From assembly GCA_033398695.1 (NCBI GenBank), contig CM065802.1, forward strand, positions 150,150,096 to 150,214,095: a stretch of 64,000 bases of DNA, in the 5' to 3' direction. The notes under the pieces were generated by a model, which was not told the DNA's origin, did not search any database, and saw only the letters and a program-made list of their open reading frames with translations. The position numbers and the translations under genes were made by a program. This document shows positions 54,871 to 64,000 of this stretch, one piece after another. This stretch comes from Orobanche coerulescens (Eukaryota; Streptophyta; Magnoliopsida; Lamiales; Orobanchaceae). Position 1 is the first letter of the stretch. Each line of letters opens with the position of its first letter.

Positions 54871-55813
54871 AGGCGCGAGCTCCCCGGAGTTCTTCCGTCA
54901 TATAAAATCTCTCCTTGTAGAGTATAAACCGGGTGTCCTTTTTCTAATGGAAACGAGAACCTCTAGCAGTAAAGCTGACCGAATCCTTAAGCATGCGAAT
55001 TTTACAAATATGGCAGTCATAGAAGCGAGGGGTTATAGCGGTGGATTATGGGTATTTTGGGATGCATCGCAGATCGACCTTCGGTTAATATATGCAACCA
55101 ACCAAACCATGGTGATGGCGTCAGTAGCAAAAAATATGGTAAAATGTATTTTTTCCTTTACTTATGCCTCCCCTGTCCCGAGTATTCGAGATGACTTATG
55201 GGATTTATTTGAGAATATGTCTGCTATTATTGCTGTACCGTGGTGTATTATTGGTGACTTGAATCAGGTAATCCATAGTGCCGACAAGCGACGGGGGAAT
55301 CCGGTTAGAGGACCTTCTGTTGAACGCCTTCGGGATCTTATTCAATGTGCGAACCTCATGGAGGTCCCTTTCCATGGTCCTAGATTCACTTGGTCTAGCT
55401 CAATTCATAGCTCCACTGCAATCGAGCAACGACTCGATCAAGGTTTGTGTAATTCTCCTTGGTGGAACGCGTATCCGGATTCCGTTATATATCATCTACC
55501 TCGAGTTCACTCAGACCATCACCCTATCATGCTGTCAACTGTTGATCCTGTTAATCTGCCTCGGCCCGAAAAATTATTTAGATTCCAAGCTTGTTGGACT
55601 AAGCATCTTGACTTCCTATCTTTTATTACCTCTACGTGGTTGGGTCAGAATGGAGATTTTAATGCAGCCTTGGCCGACATGAGACAGAAGCTTCAAGACT
55701 GGAATAAATCTGTGTTTGGAAATATTTTCTATCGCAAGAAACGGTGTGTGGCCCGAATAGCCAGATTCCAACTCGCCTTAGCCCAACGTCCCTCTCGGTT
55801 TTATCCAACTTAA
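54845..55813 (+). CDS. LINE ORF2, part 1: apurinic/apyrimidinic-type endonuclease
   Basis: The likely start is ATG 54845 (MQIIAWNCRGASSPEFF), overlapping the last 26 bases of ORF1 in a different frame; the open frame itself begins upstream at 54800. Endonuclease motifs: WNCRG (Asn), LFLMETR (Glu), IIGDLNQVIH (Asp/Asn), FTWSS, and VHSDHHPIM (Asp-His). It nicks the target DNA for primed reverse transcription. The frame breaks at about 55790-55813, before RT. Confidence 0.9.
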   Translation: MQIIAWNCRGASSPEFFRHIKSLLVEYKPGVLFLMETRTSSSKADRILKHANFTNMAVIEARGYSGGLWVFWDASQIDLRLIYATNQTMVMASVAKNMVKCIFSFTYASPVPSIRDDLWDLFENMSAIIAVPWCIIGDLNQVIHSADKRRGNPVRGPSVERLRDLIQCANLMEVPFHGPRFTWSSSIHSSTAIEQRLDQGLCNSPWWNAYPDSVIYHLPRVHSDHHPIMLSTVDPVNLPRPEKLFRFQACWTKHLDFLSFITSTWLGQNGDFNAALADMRQKLQDWNKSVFGNIFYRKKRCVARIARFQLALAQRPSRFYPT

Positions 55814-57186
55814 ATAGGACACTCATTGAAGAACATGAAGCTATTCTTACTCAAGAGGAGTACTGGCACCAAAAATCGAGATTAGATTGGATCGAAAATG
55901 GGGAACGCAACACACGTTACTTTCACTTAGCAACTAAACACAAACGTGCATGTAGTAAAATCCTCTGCCTAAAGGATGCTCAAGATAATTGGGTAAGCGA
56001 TAACATCACCCTCTCTGATATGATTCGACAATATTATATTGATCTTTACACTGCTGAGATAACGACTCCCTTGCCACAAGGAATTTTCTGTCCGTTGTTG
56101 AATCATTCGGATCGTCACTTGCTTAATCGACCGGTTAGTGAAGTTGAAATAAAGGCTGCGGTATTTGGTATGGGTGCCCTCAAATCTCCAGGCCCCGATG
56201 GCTTTTCACCCATTTTCTATCAACATAGTTGGGACACAGTTGGTCCTGATCTTGTGCAATGGGTCTTTAAGGCTTTTCGGGAGCGCTACTTCTCTCCCTC
56301 AATGAACCGGACGCATATTGTTTTGCTCCCTAAAGTCCTGCCTCCAGAAAAAGTCTCACAATTCCGACCTATAGCCCTTGCTAATGTCACCATGAAGATC
56401 TTGACAAAAATTATAGCGAACCGGTTTCGATTAGTCATTGAGAAAATTGTTGATCAGAGTCAGAGCGGTTTTATTCCTGGGAGACAAGCTTCGGACAATA
56501 TCATCATAGCTCAAGAGGTACTCCATTCCGTGCGCCGCAAGAAAGGAAAGAAAGGCGTTATGATAATTAAAATTGATCTTGAAAAAGCATATGATCGGGT
56601 CAGTTGGGATTTTCTTCGGCAAACGCTGGAAATTGTTGGCCTTAGGAACGATATTCTTGATATTATCATGCACTCTCTAGCAAGCACGTCGCTGGAAATT
56701 TTATGGAACGGACAATCTTTAGAGAGTTTCAAACCGACTAGAGGCCTTAAACAGGGGGATCCGCTCTCGCCACAACTGTTTGCTATAGTCATGCAAACTC
56801 TTAGTTGCCTTATACACAGATCGATTGCTCAAGGGAAATGGAAACCAATTACTATATCTCGAGGAGGGCCTCAACTCTCACACTTATTCTTTGCGGATGA
56901 CCTTCTCCTTTTTGCGGAGGCCTCGGTGGAACAAGCTAATGAGATTAAAGAAGTGCTCAATGAGTTTTGCAATTTCTCGGGACAGAAAATAAGTGTGGCT
57001 AAATCTAAATTCACCACCTCTCCCAATATGCAATCTGTGACAATTGATAATATTGCAAGGGAACTTGCCATGGAGCACACAACACACCTAGAAAAATATC
57101 TTGGGGTCCAACTACGCCACTCTCGGGTTAAAAAAGAGGATTTCCATGTGTTGTTGGATAAAGTCCGTGACAAGCCGCAAAACTGA
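55744..57186 (+). CDS. LINE ORF2, part 2: reverse transcriptase (frameshifted segment)
   Basis: Open in a different frame from the endonuclease. Motifs: SRLDWIENGERNTRYFH, GPDGFSPIFYQHSWD, FRPIALANVTMKILTKIIAN, QSGFIPGRQASDNIIIAQEV, MIIKIDLEKAYDRVSWDFL, GLKQGDPLSPQLFAIVM and LFFADDLLLFAEAS (catalytic DD). A frame change at about 57170 ends it. Confidence 0.92.
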   Translation: MCGPNSQIPTRLSPTSLSVLSNLNRTLIEEHEAILTQEEYWHQKSRLDWIENGERNTRYFHLATKHKRACSKILCLKDAQDNWVSDNITLSDMIRQYYIDLYTAEITTPLPQGIFCPLLNHSDRHLLNRPVSEVEIKAAVFGMGALKSPGPDGFSPIFYQHSWDTVGPDLVQWVFKAFRERYFSPSMNRTHIVLLPKVLPPEKVSQFRPIALANVTMKILTKIIANRFRLVIEKIVDQSQSGFIPGRQASDNIIIAQEVLHSVRRKKGKKGVMIIKIDLEKAYDRVSWDFLRQTLEIVGLRNDILDIIMHSLASTSLEILWNGQSLESFKPTRGLKQGDPLSPQLFAIVMQTLSCLIHRSIAQGKWKPITISRGGPQLSHLFFADDLLLFAEASVEQANEIKEVLNEFCNFSGQKISVAKSKFTTSPNMQSVTIDNIARELAMEHTTHLEKYLGVQLRHSRVKKEDFHVLLDKVRDKPQN

Positions 57187-58166
57187 AATCGTGTAATTTA
57201 TCTAAAGCGGGCCGAGCGATTCTCTCACAATCGGTGTTGTCCACCGTTCCCTACTACCAAATGCAAACTTTGTTGCTACCAACCTCGATGATTGATGAAC
57301 TTGAGAAAATTATTCTAATTTTTTGGGGTCACGGGAGCGATAAAAGTGTGTGCACTTGGTGGCTTGGAAACACATTTGCCGGCTAAGGCTCTCGGTGGCT
57401 TGGACATTCGGGATTTGAGGAATATGAATCTAGCTTTTCTTGCAAAACTAGGCCGGACGCTTCGAACCGGACTAACAAGGCATGGGTAGAGCTTGTGACA
57501 TCAAAATATGGCTCACCTTTGGAGCAACCAAAACCGGCCGCTCCATTTTATGGCGTCATATATGTGCGAGAATACAAGCACCGCGGAATGCTTTTGAGCA
57601 AGATGAAGACGGGCGTTTGTTTGGAAGGCCGATCCTCCAACAAATTTTCTATTAAATCGCATATGGACAACCTGTGGGTGAACTACCCTTCAAATGACAA
57701 AACCTGGAGCACCATTTGGGCTATCAAAGGGCCACACCGAGGTAATTATATACTTTGGCAACTTTATCGCAATGCGTTACCTACGACTCAGGTGCTAGCT
57801 AGTAGGGGACTATCCATACAGGATGTTTGCATCTATTGCAAAAATACCACAGAATCTTGCTTACATGTAATGCGACAATGCCCTTGGGCCCAAAGCGTTT
57901 GGAGAACGATCATACACCCACATCAATGGGAGGACTTCATGACACCATCGAATATCGCTAGTTGGCTTGAAAAGTGCCTCAACCGTAACATGCACAAACA
58001 CGATAATATCACGTATTGGCGATACCTTTTCCGGGAGGTGCTTTTGGGACTGTGGTATTACCGAAACAAAACCTATCACGAACCAAATTGGTTACGTCCA
58101 CCAAAAGATGTCTTTATAGCGGAAAGTGTTCGGAGAGCTCGCGAGCTTAAACTACCATGGCCTTAA
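57187..58166 (+). pseudogene. LINE ORF2, part 3: C-terminal region with zf-RVT
   Basis: Damaged in 57187-57490 (several frames; similarity to the AILSQSVLSTVPYYQMQTLL-type region). Then open from 57495 to TAA at 58164. It contains KTWSTIWAIKGPHRGNYILW and the Cys/His cluster CIYCKNTTESCLHVMRQCPW of the zf-RVT region found at the end of plant L1 ORF2 proteins. Confidence 0.85.
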
Positions 58167-58284
58167 TTTTTAGTATTTAGAGTTTCGTTGCTTTTTGTAG
58201 TTTATATCGTATGTAAATCTTGTACAGTTGTTTTGGCATTTTAATAAAATATCCGGTTTCGACCAAAAAAAAAAAAAAAAAAAA

Positions 58285-58603
58285 GTAGACAGAATGTTAT
58301 TGATAGAATGTTATTATATCAATACTATGAAAGAATAAAGCGTATTGATTCTAAGGACGGGAAAGTATCAACTAAAAAATGGAGGAAGTATTTTATATTG
58401 TAAAGAAATTTGATTGTATAATTTTTTAAATACACCATTTCTATGTACTAGTCTATAAGATTCTTTATCTTAAGCTGGTCTTCTATCTGTCATTTAGTAT
58501 TGTAAATAAATATTGATTATAATATTATTAAATAAATCATTATGTGTGGTGATAAACTATAAATTGATAAATACCTGAAATGCCAGAGCGGTAAGTTTCT
58601 TTC
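58285..58603. other. Spacer between the LINE and element I
   Basis: About 320 A/T-rich bases without a gene. A weak GGACGGGAAAGTATCAACTAAA motif near 58357 may be an eroded MITE piece. Confidence 0.4.
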
Positions 58604-59165
58604 TGTGATACCCGAGCCTAACATTACTCACTTGGTCAATATGATTTATGCATAACTTGTTAATTGTGTGTTATTTGGATTACTTGATGTTTCATGGTTC
58701 AGTTGATCTTATAGTTAATTTCACACATAGGAATGTGCTAAACATTTGAACTCATGTCTAAAACACAATCGTGGTATATGTTACGGGACTAAGTTATGTT
58801 ATTCATAGTATTTCTAATACGAAAATAAAATATGTGTAAAGATCTTATAAAACTCTAAGTACACGTGGTAAGCCTAGAAGTTATAAAGGTGTCACTGACG
58901 TGTCTATCGGAGGTTAACTAGCTTACCTCGAGATTTTAGTCGGCGCGTGTAGTGGGTCACTTTAAATTGACGATTCAAGTGGATAACCATCATTCAATAA
59001 ACTAACACGTGTCAAGTGCCTTTGACTCTTGTCAATACCTAATAGGATACAATTTATGATTGTATCTGATAACGTCTGTAAAATACGTGATCTGTCTATA
59101 CCTCATTCGTTCCAATGCGGTAGGAATTGAACTTATCTTTTAGTTTATCATATTAATTATATTTT

Positions 59166-59172
59166 TATAAAT
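59166..59172 (+). promoter_or_regulatory. TATA box of LTR I
   Basis: ATTTTTATAAATGATTCC. Its offset from the LTR start is similar to those of LTRs C and D (about 530 bases). Confidence 0.5.
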
Positions 59173-60439
59173 GATTCCTTCCATTCTTACCTACGTGTCT
59201 CATTTGTGAAGTTTTAGAAAGTTTGACAATAAAGTCCTTCACTAGCATTTTCAACATTGTTCGCATGGGTAATCGAGTTTAAGCAATAAAAATACACCCT
59301 AAACTTCTACTAAACCATTTTAAAGATCATTCATACCCTAAATGAGGTCAATATCTACTAGGAACCGGTTCAAACACTCCAAGAACCGGATCATAACTAC
59401 TTGAATCGATCAATTATTTCAAACCTAGTCTCTAGTAGTCATTCGAGGGTATTTTGGACATTTCACCTTCATAACCGACTTAAGACACTTGGTTGATGGA
59501 TAAATCCGACCCTCAACCCTCATTTACAGTCTGAACATTATCAAGAAGCTTCACACTTCGAAAAATCACCAAATATTCAAGAAGAAATCATCAAAAACAT
59601 CAACACCTCAATTCCTTTGACAATCAAGGTGAGTTTCCTTTGTTTCTTCCTTATTCTTGCTATGTTTCTTAGCTATTTCGAAGGTGTGAGAGCTTGTATA
59701 TGTTCTTATACATGTTATAATGATGTTAAGAATTCAGCCATGGCAAACCCTTGTGTTAAATATGGATTTATGAGTCTTAAAACTCACTAAGGCAATAAAG
59801 GAACCAATTCTGCCACCTTTTGGAATTAATAGTATATGTTACTTGATCCGTATGTTTCAGGGTCAGGAGTTTCAGTATACTTATTCCTAAGTATCTTAGG
59901 GATATTATATCAAAAATTGGTGCAAATTCAACTTATATTATAGTGGTTATAAGCAAAACAAAATCTGATTATGACAAGACTTTGATAAACTCTCTTAATC
60001 AAGTGTTTGTTATAAAACCTTGAAATTTTAAGTTGTGAGAGTTGAATGAACTTTATAAACAGAGACTAATAGATTTATTAAGGAATTATAAGTCCAAAAT
60101 TGATTGGTTAATGGGCTGGTATACATCGATAAACCGACATAAAGTACATAGAACACCGGTTATGCGAAGTAGTAAACCCTTTCGATATAAAGAGAGTTAA
60201 ACCTTGTGTGTGGTATGTAAATCCTTGAAACACATTCCTTGAAACAGGTTCTGAAGATATATCATCCCAACCACCCCATATTGGTATAAACGTAAGGGTA
60301 TTACCCGATCAAGGTAAGTAGAAATCCATCTGCAACTACAATGCATAAACATAGTATTGTTTGTAAACTTAATGATATCTTGAGAGTGTATTGCATTGGA
60401 TGATTGATATGTACTATGATTAAAGTGTTTGGTTGCACC

Positions 60440-60730
60440 TTACATGATCATAACATCCATTAGCATCTTCACATGCATGCATAACAGGATACTCACTAGT
60501 GTCTGCATGCATGGTACGATCATGGAAAGAAAGAAAAGAAAAATGTTTTGTTGGCCGCTGCTAGAGCACCGAAGCATGGTAGATGCATGCTTTTACGATA
60601 TGTTTAGCACGATAGATGCGTGCTTATATCATGTGTGAGACATGGTAGATGCGTGTTCTCACGATATATTTGGTGTGGTAGATGCATGCCTTATATGTCT
60701 GGCATGGTAGATGCATGCCTCATGATATGA
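60440..60730. repeat. GGTAGATGCATGC short repeats in LTR I
   Basis: Five or six copies of GGTAGATGC(A/G)TG(C/T) near 60577, 60612, 60640, 60676 and 60705, some followed by T..CACGATAT, in the downstream part of the LTR. GCATGC is itself palindromic. Confidence 0.75.
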
Positions 60731-61430
60731 TATGATGTTGAGTTCATTCCGGTGCTTAGTACATGGTTCAACGGGCCCAAGGATAAGAAAATGATTTTGA
60801 GAGATTCTCATTGATAATCATATGTCATATGTTGCATCAGACATGATACACAACATGCATGATTTCTACTTATTGGGCTTTAGCTCACGTAGTTTATGCA
60901 TTGTAGGTAATTCTGATGCTTGAGTATGTTCCCTCGCTGGATGAGTTAGAGTTCCACTGTTGCTGAGGGTCGACGTACATGGATGACGACCTGTCGGGCT
61001 TAACCATGGGCTTAACATACTTTCGTTCTTGTTTGTGAACCTTACTTTATAAATATGTATTGCAGTAATGTACTCATAGGTTCGAGTGTCGTTGATGGTG
61101 TGATGGGTACTTTAAGTTCACTTAGTATGTTTGTTTAACCTGTGATGTTGTTTAAATATCGTAATATAAAATAAATAAGTGATTTGGGAAGCTCGAAGTT
61201 TTGTGGTTTACTAACCTCTTGTAGTTATAGCTACGGGGATATTGATGTCATGTGTTTGATTCGGATTGAGACTAGATGTCTCTGTATGATACTTGTGTTG
61301 GTTTTATGTCACAGGTTTGGGATAGGTACTAGTTTAGGGGAAACACTGTCGAAATTTCACCGTAAATTTATAAGTGCTAATATGATATAAGATAGTGTAA
61401 GTTAGGCAGTTAGTGCGGGTGTGTTACAGT

Positions 61431-61446
61431 TGGTATCGGAGCCCGG
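61431..61446 (+). promoter_or_regulatory. Primer-binding site of element I
   Basis: TGGTATCGGAGCCCGG two bases after the LTR; same TATCGGAGC variant as element C. Confidence 0.85.
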
Positions 61447-61592
61447 TTTGTGCCCTGTAGACTGTCCATGTACACGAGCTCAGAGCATGTGGAGCACAAC
61501 AAATCCAGTAAGTGTTATTTTATTTGTGTGCACTCATATTTCATGAATTATATTGACCATATGATATAGGGCTCAGTCATAAATAGAGAATA

Positions 61593-62700
61593 ATGCCGAG
61601 AACAAGAAATGAAGGCAGTGATGGGGGTAGAACACAAGACCCAGAAATGACATCCACAAGTTCTGATCGTGATCTGATCATTGGTCGATTGACTGAACTA
61701 GTAGAAAGGCAATCTCAACAAATCCAACAACTCATCCAACAAAGAGACATGCGAGGACAGCAGGGAGATGACAGGAATCGACCGCCACCTCGAGTAGAAC
61801 AAGTTGAATTAGATGGAGAAAGGTTCAGGAAGTTGAATCCACCGACATTTGAGAGCGCAGTGGATCCTACAGAAGCAGAAGATTGGCTAAGGACTATAGA
61901 AAACATGTTCAAGTATAGTAAGGTTTCTGAAGAGAACAAGGTACTTTGTGGATCCTTCATGTTACGGGGCAGTGCAGGTCATTGGTGGGATACGATAAGC
62001 GCTATTGAAAATGTGGCAACAATACTTGGGCTAAGTTCAAGGAACTCTTCAAAAATAAGTACTTTACTGTTCCTGTTCGTGCAATGAAGATGAACGAATT
62101 TATACAGTTGAAAGAAGGAAGCATGACGGTTTCAGACTACATCTGTAAGTTCGAAATACTGTCTAGGTTTGCTGAGCATATGGTTAGCACGGAAGCACTG
62201 AAAGTGGAGAGGTTCCTTGAAGGCTTGAGACCAGAGCTATACAGAGATGTCAGCATGGCAGGAATTCAAGGGACGACATATTCAATAATTGCTGAGAGAG
62301 CATTAGTCGCAGAACAGGCAGAATTGAGGATTCGACAGGCACAAGAGGTTCGGCGGCAATTTGCCCAACGACAAGGCCAATGCTGGTTTAAGAATGCAAA
62401 GAAGAGGCCACCTCAATCGCAGAACCCAGAGGCTGATTTTCCATCTAAAAAGGGGCAGGAACAAGGAGGACCAAGTAAGCGCATGAAGTCTGAAGAGGGT
62501 AGACCCTTTGTACCATTACCGGCATGCCCTAACTATGGAAAACAACATAGTGGAGTTTGCTTATTGGGTTCTAAAGTATGCTTTTCATGTGGACAACCTG
62601 GACATATGGCGAAGGTTTGCCCAAACAATACAAAAGCTAAAGTGCATGAAAGGGTACCAGCTAGAGTTTACACTATAACCAGAGAAGATGCTGAAGCTAA
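61593..62700 (+). pseudogene. Element I: gag (one frameshift)
   Basis: ATG at 61593, 24 bases after an acceptor-like ATGATATAG (61569). It has an acidic/Gln-rich start and a coiled-coil-like IGRLTELVERQSQQIQQLIQ stretch. The capsid region has TEAEDWLRTIENMFKYSKVS and, after a frame change at about 62025, [20 protein letters not shown] and [17 protein letters not shown]. Zinc knuckle [15 protein letters not shown] at about 62581-62625. Confidence 0.9.
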
Positions 62701-64000
62701 TCCGTCTATTATCACAGTTAACCTTCTTATCTTTGGTATTTCAGCATCGGTATTATTTGATCCTGGTGCTACACATTCATTTGCATCTACCGAGTATGTG
62801 AGAAGGCTGGGTAGAGTACCAGAAACAATCGAGGTAGGTTCTAATGTAGTTACCCCCTCTGGAGATCCAAAACAAACAAATAAGATCATACGAGCGTGTA
62901 GTATTCCTATCGAAAATAGGGAACTCTATGCTGATTTAATCGTGTTGGACATGAATGACTATGACATAATCTTGGGTATGGATTGGTTATCAAAATATCA
63001 TGCTACTGTTGACTGTCGGAGAAAGATTGTGACACTGCAACCACCTGGGGAAGAACCTTTTTATTTTGTCGGGGTTAGTAAGAATTTAAGATTTCCAGTA
63101 ATCTCAGCAATGAAGGCACAACGTTTATTAAACAGTGGTTGTGAAGGCTATGTAGTTAGTGTAATGAGCATTGAAAAACAAGATTTCTCGAACGTCAATG
63201 AAGTATCAGTGGTGAAACAATACCCTAAAGTGTTTCCTGATGATCTACCGGGACTGCCACCAGATCGTGAAATAGAGTTTGTGATTAACTTACAGCCGGG
63301 AACGACACCAATATCAAAGTCACCATACAGAATGGCACCAGCTGAATTAAAGGAATTAAAGACCCAGTTGCAAGAGTTGTTAGACAAAGGCCTCATTAGG
63401 CCTAGTTATTCACCATGGGGAGCGCCAATATTGTTTGTTCGTAAGAAGGATGGTTCCTTGAGGATGTGTATAGACTATCGAGAGCTCAACAATGTTACGA
63501 TCAAGAACAAGTATCCTTTACCTCGAATTGATGACTTGTTTGATCAACTTCAAGGCGCATCTATCTTTTCCAAAGTTGATCTGCGATCAGGGTACCATCA
63601 ATTGAAGATAAAGGAAGAGGACATCCCAAAAACAGCATTCAGTACGAGGTACGGACACTATGAGTTTTTGGTGATGCCGTTTGGCCTAACAAATGCCCCA
63701 ACAACATTTATGGATTTAATGAATAGAGTGTTTAAAGACTTCCTGGATAAGTTTGTTATCGTGTTTATTGATGATATTCTCATATATTCGAAGACCAAAG
63801 AAGAGCATACAGTGCATCTAAGGAAAGTTTTAGAAGTCTTAAAACAGAAACAATTATATGCTAAGTTTAAAAAGTGTGAATTCTGGTTAGACCGAGTGGT
63901 ATTCTTGGGGCATGTTATATCCGGAGCAGGATTTGAGACCCAAGCAAAGTTGAAGCAATCAATAACTGGCCGCAACCCACAAATTCTACAGAAGTACGCA
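62042..64000 (+). CDS. Element I: gag C-part, protease and RT, open to the window edge
   Basis: More than 640 codons without a stop, continuing past the window. After the gag knuckle comes protease, where the active site reads [12 protein letters not shown]: Pro where Ser or Thr is expected, which should inactivate it. [77 protein letters not shown] (catalytic DD) and [10 protein letters not shown]. Near 63930-63950 the correct frame changes, so the last 20 codons here are out of frame. Confidence 0.9.

Larger units (their letters stand above)
53165..58284 (+). mobile_element. LINE (plant L1 type) with poly(A) tail
   Basis: ORF1 with a CCHC knuckle, ORF2 with endonuclease, reverse transcriptase and a C-terminal zinc region, an AATAAA signal near 58240, and a 20-A tail (58265-58284). 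The left end is slightly 5' truncated: ORF1's frame is open to the boundary with no start ATG. I could not find a target-site duplication. Three or more frame changes inactivate ORF2. Confidence 0.93.
58604..61428 (+). repeat. Element I 5' LTR (2825 bp)
   Basis: Starts TGTGATACCCGAGCC and ends GGGTGTGTTACA next to the PBS. TATA box TTTTTATAAATGATT at 59166-59172, about 565 bases in. Candidate splice donor GACAATCAAG|GTGAGTTTCC at 59629. ACGTG-type words occur in U3 near 58863, 58898, 58945, 59008 and 59091. The ORFs inside (60429-60638, 61184-61390) are not credible. Confidence 0.85.
58604..64000 (+). mobile_element. Element I: chromovirus-type Ty3/gypsy, runs off the window
   Basis: 5' LTR 58604-61428, initiator-Met-type primer site, gag, protease and RT to the window end. 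Motifs are like those of element C ([35 protein letters not shown]). Two frameshifts are visible (about 62025 and 63940). Integrase and 3' LTR are beyond the window, so duplication and LTR identity cannot be checked. Confidence 0.92.

Overview
This is plant nuclear DNA, most likely from a eudicot. Almost all of it is layered transposable elements. The only host gene I can recognise is the first exon of a methionine gamma-lyase (MGL). Evidence for a plant: Tat-lineage Ty3 elements with two RNase H domains and an antisense gene, chromodomain-bearing Ty3 elements, SIRE-like and other Ty1/copia elements, a CACTA element, a Mutator-like element with a 9-bp duplication, Stowaway MITEs, a plant L1-type LINE, and TATAAATA promoters throughout. 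No rRNA, tRNA or CRISPR was seen.

Layout. 1-3337: 3' part of a decayed Tat-type Ty3 element (A), joined to an inverted LTR of the same family (3338-4248). 4249-12529: a minus-strand chromovirus-type LTR (E), split by a CACTA element (5136-10292, duplication ACA) that is itself split by a MULE (6987-8744, duplication TTTATAAAA). About 12740-23583: the 3' end of a SIRE-like copia (F), whose LTR is split by a complete minus-strand chromovirus C (14081-22925, duplication GGGTA). 23584-41818: the 3' half of another minus-strand chromovirus (D), whose RT region is split by a complete Tat element B (29185-41348, duplication AATTT). 41819-42872: spacer. 42873-49448: copia G, in the promoter-side flank of MGL. 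49602-50484: TATA box and first exon of MGL. 50485-53164: probable MGL intron or flank with two Stowaway MITEs. 53165-58284: L1-type LINE with a poly(A) tail. 58604-64000: plus-strand chromovirus I, running off the window.

How it fits together. The four exact target-site duplications (ACA, TTTATAAAA, GGGTA, AATTT) make the nesting order firm. Both complete Ty3 elements are young: the two LTRs of B differ at about 14 positions plus one 8-bp indel in roughly 1010 bp, counted by eye. Yet both carry several frameshifts or stops, so none looks autonomous.

Most interesting signals: (1) the U3 promoters of chromovirus LTRs C and E each carry an array of about 12-bp palindromes just upstream of the TATA box, with unrelated sequence (GTGCCGCGGCAC x9-10 versus TTAACGTACGTAA-like x14) but the same placement; (2) all four chromovirus LTRs place a consensus splice donor downstream of the TATA box, and in C and I an acceptor lies just before gag, so splicing would remove U5 and the primer-binding site; (3) the CACTA ends are tandem rows of small AGAGACC hairpins; (4) copia G hides a TATA-driven 53-residue membrane-protein ORF in its leader; (5) Tat element B has a well-formed four-exon antisense gene with its own TATA box.
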